Assembly: GCA_002329385.1 (NCBI GenBank)
Contig: DCTR01000048.1
Coordinates: 23,954 to 37,109, forward strand
Source of the DNA: Candidatus Shapirobacteria bacterium UBA1435
GTDB taxonomy: Bacteria; Patescibacteriota; Microgenomatia; UBA12405
Direction: 5' to 3'
Length of the DNA: 13,156 nucleotides
In this document: piece by piece, positions 11,626-13,156 of the stretch
How positions within the stretch are numbered: position 1 is the first letter of the stretch
How the letters are laid out: the number at the start of each line of letters is the position of its first letter
Notes under the pieces: generated by a model
What the model saw: only the letters and a program-made list of their open reading frames with translations
What the model was told of the DNA's origin: nothing
Databases searched by the model: none
Position numbers and translations under genes: made by a program

Positions 11626-13156
11626 TTAGTTTTCTCCTCGTGAATCGATATATGTGGTTCGCCATATAGAATAATCTACACCATTTACTACTCCGTCACA
11701 ATTGAAATCGGACTCGGCATTGCCATTGAACGGATTGGTCGCCCCGCCTTGTGCCATGTCGACAAATTCCTTTCTCCAGATCGAATAGTCGGAACCGTCA
11801 ACAAAGCCATCGCAGTTGGCATCGCCCACTCCTTTTCCTTTGTAATCCGGCTTAACCACCTGTCGGCTAACACATTCGCTGTCTGCCACCAAGTTAAAGC
11901 CGATCATCTTGTAGTTGCTGACAAACCATTTGTATTCATCTGTCCGACCAGCCCAGGTCTTTTTGTAGCACTTAAAGTCTCTTGGACAGGATTTGCATAC
12001 TGCCCCCGGCGTGTTTGTCGGCCGCGGAGTCACGGTTGCCGCTCCCGGAGTAACGGTTGCCGTCGGCGATGGCCTGACTGTTGATGTCGGGGTTGCCGTC
12101 ACTGTTAGGATGGTAAACCTGGTATGGTCGTTGCCCGAACACGATACCCATCCGCCCCAAGGCTGGCCACCCACATCTCTGACGGTCGAGCAGTCCCTGG
12201 TTCCACCTTCATAGGTGCAGGCCGGATTACCGGAGCATTTGCCCCTATTTGGGTTTGCCCGATCAATAACATCGCAATGGATGTAATACTGACCGACTGC
12301 CAAATTAGTGATCGTGGCCGAACCGGTTCCACAGCTGGCACCGTTTGTGCTTCGGCACTCACGATACTCGGTGTAATAATCACCCGGGAATGGAGCAAAA
12401 TCGGTTTGCCTGATCATTCCGCCATTTGGATCGGGGGTGATCCGCTGGAAGTTGGTTTTCTCCAGCCACAATCTGACATCGTATTCCCCACCCCTCAGGC
12501 CGTTACCGGTTGCCGAAATCACCACTCCTTCTCCTGGGGCAAAATTATTCTTGTTTATATTTACCCAACAGGTGGCATTACCCGGATCGGTTGTTGGCGT
12601 CGCTGTCGGCCTCACTGTCACTGTTGGCGTCGGCGATGGTCTGACTGTTGATGTTGGGGTAACTGTTGGTGCAACTACCACAAAGGTAGCGTTATCATTG
12701 CCAGAACAGGATGACCATTTTCCACATTGAGCACCTCCGCTTAATCTCGGAGTCGTGCAATCGTCAGATCCGCCTTGGCCTTCATAAGTGCAGAAAGGAT
12801 TCCCGGAACATTTTTCATAAGTATCCGTTGTTCCACCTAACTCAACCACGTCACAATGAATCTTGTATGTTCCAACCGGCAGATTTGTAACCGTCGCATT
12901 CGGAGTACTGCATGATCCACCAAGAGCCATAGCGCAGGAAGATACATGACTATAGGTACGCGGGAAACAAGAACCAATGTTATGGTTCGGCGCGACCAAC
13001 CCTCCATTCGGTGTTGGCACAATGACCGTGCCAGTCGAGTTCTCCAACCACAATCTTGCAACGTAATTACCCACCGCGCCACCACCACTGGCTGAAATAA
13101 TTACCGGCTGACCAACAGTAAATGAATTACCATTAATACGAACCGAACAGGTAAGG
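11626..13156 (-). CDS. Large Cys-rich tandem-module protein with C-terminal dockerin, 5' end outside window
   Basis: The reading frame is open to the window edge; 509 residues are visible, and the internal GTG at 13074 is not the true start because the repeated domain continues upstream. Two homologous Cys-rich beta modules of about 190 residues each share motifs such as VRLWLE/ARLWLE, a Pro-Asn-Gly-Gly turn, G-x-Y-x-I-H-C-D-V, K-C-S-G-N-P-x-C-T-Y-E-G and SCSGND; each ends in a TPTSTVRPSPT linker. Then come a short Cys motif (CKSCPRDFKCYKK) and a C-terminal dockerin with two canonical calcium loops, DANCDGFVDGSD and DFNCDGVVNGVD, each followed by YSIWR. Eight to ten cysteines per module imply disulfides and an extracellular location. 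No catalytic domain is recognisable in the visible part. Confidence 0.85.
   Translation of the reverse strand, partial: LTCSVRINGNSFTVGQPVIISASGGGAVGNYVARLWLENSTGTVIVPTPNGGLVAPNHNIGSCFPRTYSHVSSCAMALGGSCSTPNATVTNLPVGTYKIHCDVVELGGTTDTYEKCSGNPFCTYEGQGGSDDCTTPRLSGGAQCGKWSSCSGNDNATFVVVAPTVTPTSTVRPSPTPTVTVRPTATPTTDPGNATCWVNINKNNFAPGEGVVISATGNGLRGGEYDVRLWLEKTNFQRITPDPNGGMIRQTDFAPFPGDYYTEYRECRSTNGASCGTGSATITNLAVGQYYIHCDVIDRANPNRGKCSGNPACTYEGGTRDCSTVRDVGGQPWGGWVSCSGNDHTRFTILTVTATPTSTVRPSPTATVTPGAATVTPRPTNTPGAVCKSCPRDFKCYKKTWAGRTDEYKWFVSNYKMIGFNLVADSECVSRQVVKPDYKGKGVGDANCDGFVDGSDYSIWRKEFVDMAQGGATNPFNGNAESDFNCDGVVNGVDYSIWRTTYIDSRGEN
12061..12093 (-). repeat. Copy 1 of a 33-bp direct repeat in the linker
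   Basis: Identical at 31 of 33 positions to 12628-12660. It encodes part of a Thr/Pro/Val linker and marks the end of the second Cys-rich module. The 567-base offset equals 189 codons, the module length. Confidence 0.85.
12628..12660 (-). repeat. Copy 2 of a 33-bp direct repeat in the linker
   Basis: Partner of 12061-12093 with two mismatches, both transitions, in the same reading frame. It marks the end of the first visible Cys-rich module and supports duplication of the whole module. Confidence 0.85.

Noticed and set aside
11995-12115. Repeat-rich stretch that might be a satellite or CRISPR
   Set aside because: It is an in-frame Thr/Pro/Val linker coding region; repeat units are uneven and no spacers are present.
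12124-12651. Plus-strand open frame opposite the Cys-rich module gene
   Set aside because: Antisense of a GC-rich repetitive gene; long shadow frames are expected there, and no start signal is present.

Overview
The window looks like a piece of a Candidate Phyla Radiation (Patescibacteria) genome, most likely Microgenomates (OP11). The grounds are compact operons read entirely on the minus strand, gaps that never exceed about 120 bases, many ATGA stop/start overlaps, short versions of housekeeping proteins, N-terminally anchored surface proteins with TPTSTPRP-type linkers joined to cohesin and dockerin modules, and an rpsF-ssb-rpsR cluster that is not followed by rplI (bL9). TGA is used as a normal stop in many genes, so recoded CPR lineages such as Gracilibacteria/Absconditabacteria are unlikely. 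The lineage call is inference; no rRNA gene is present.

In the direction of transcription (high to low coordinates) there are three regions. (A) 13156-8190 is a run of five extracytoplasmic protein genes: a Cys-rich tandem-module protein with a canonical C-terminal dockerin (its 5' end is outside the window), a cohesin-like plus dockerin fusion, a membrane-anchored cohesin-like protein, a cohesin protein ending in an LPQTG sorting signal, and a membrane-anchored fibronectin-III-like protein with a C-terminal dockerin. Together they resemble a miniature surface scaffold of the cellulosome type, but no glycoside hydrolase or other enzyme domain is visible. (B) 8208-4039 is an information-processing block: a good promoter, then rpsU, yqeY and a degenerate ybeY-like gene, dnaX, ybaB, recR and a charged coiled-coil protein. 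(C) 4037-1 starts with a promoter and cysS, followed by a small acidic ORF, rpsF, ssb, rpsR, a biotin/lipoyl-barrel-like protein of unknown function, and the first part of a ctpA-type S41 protease.

The most interesting parts are the cohesin/dockerin locus with both membrane and sortase-type anchors, a YbeY homologue that has lost two of its three metal-binding histidines, several promoters placed so close to start codons that the messages should be leaderless or nearly so, and a possible A7 slippage site in dnaX. I see no RNA genes, CRISPR arrays, insertion sequences or plus-strand genes.
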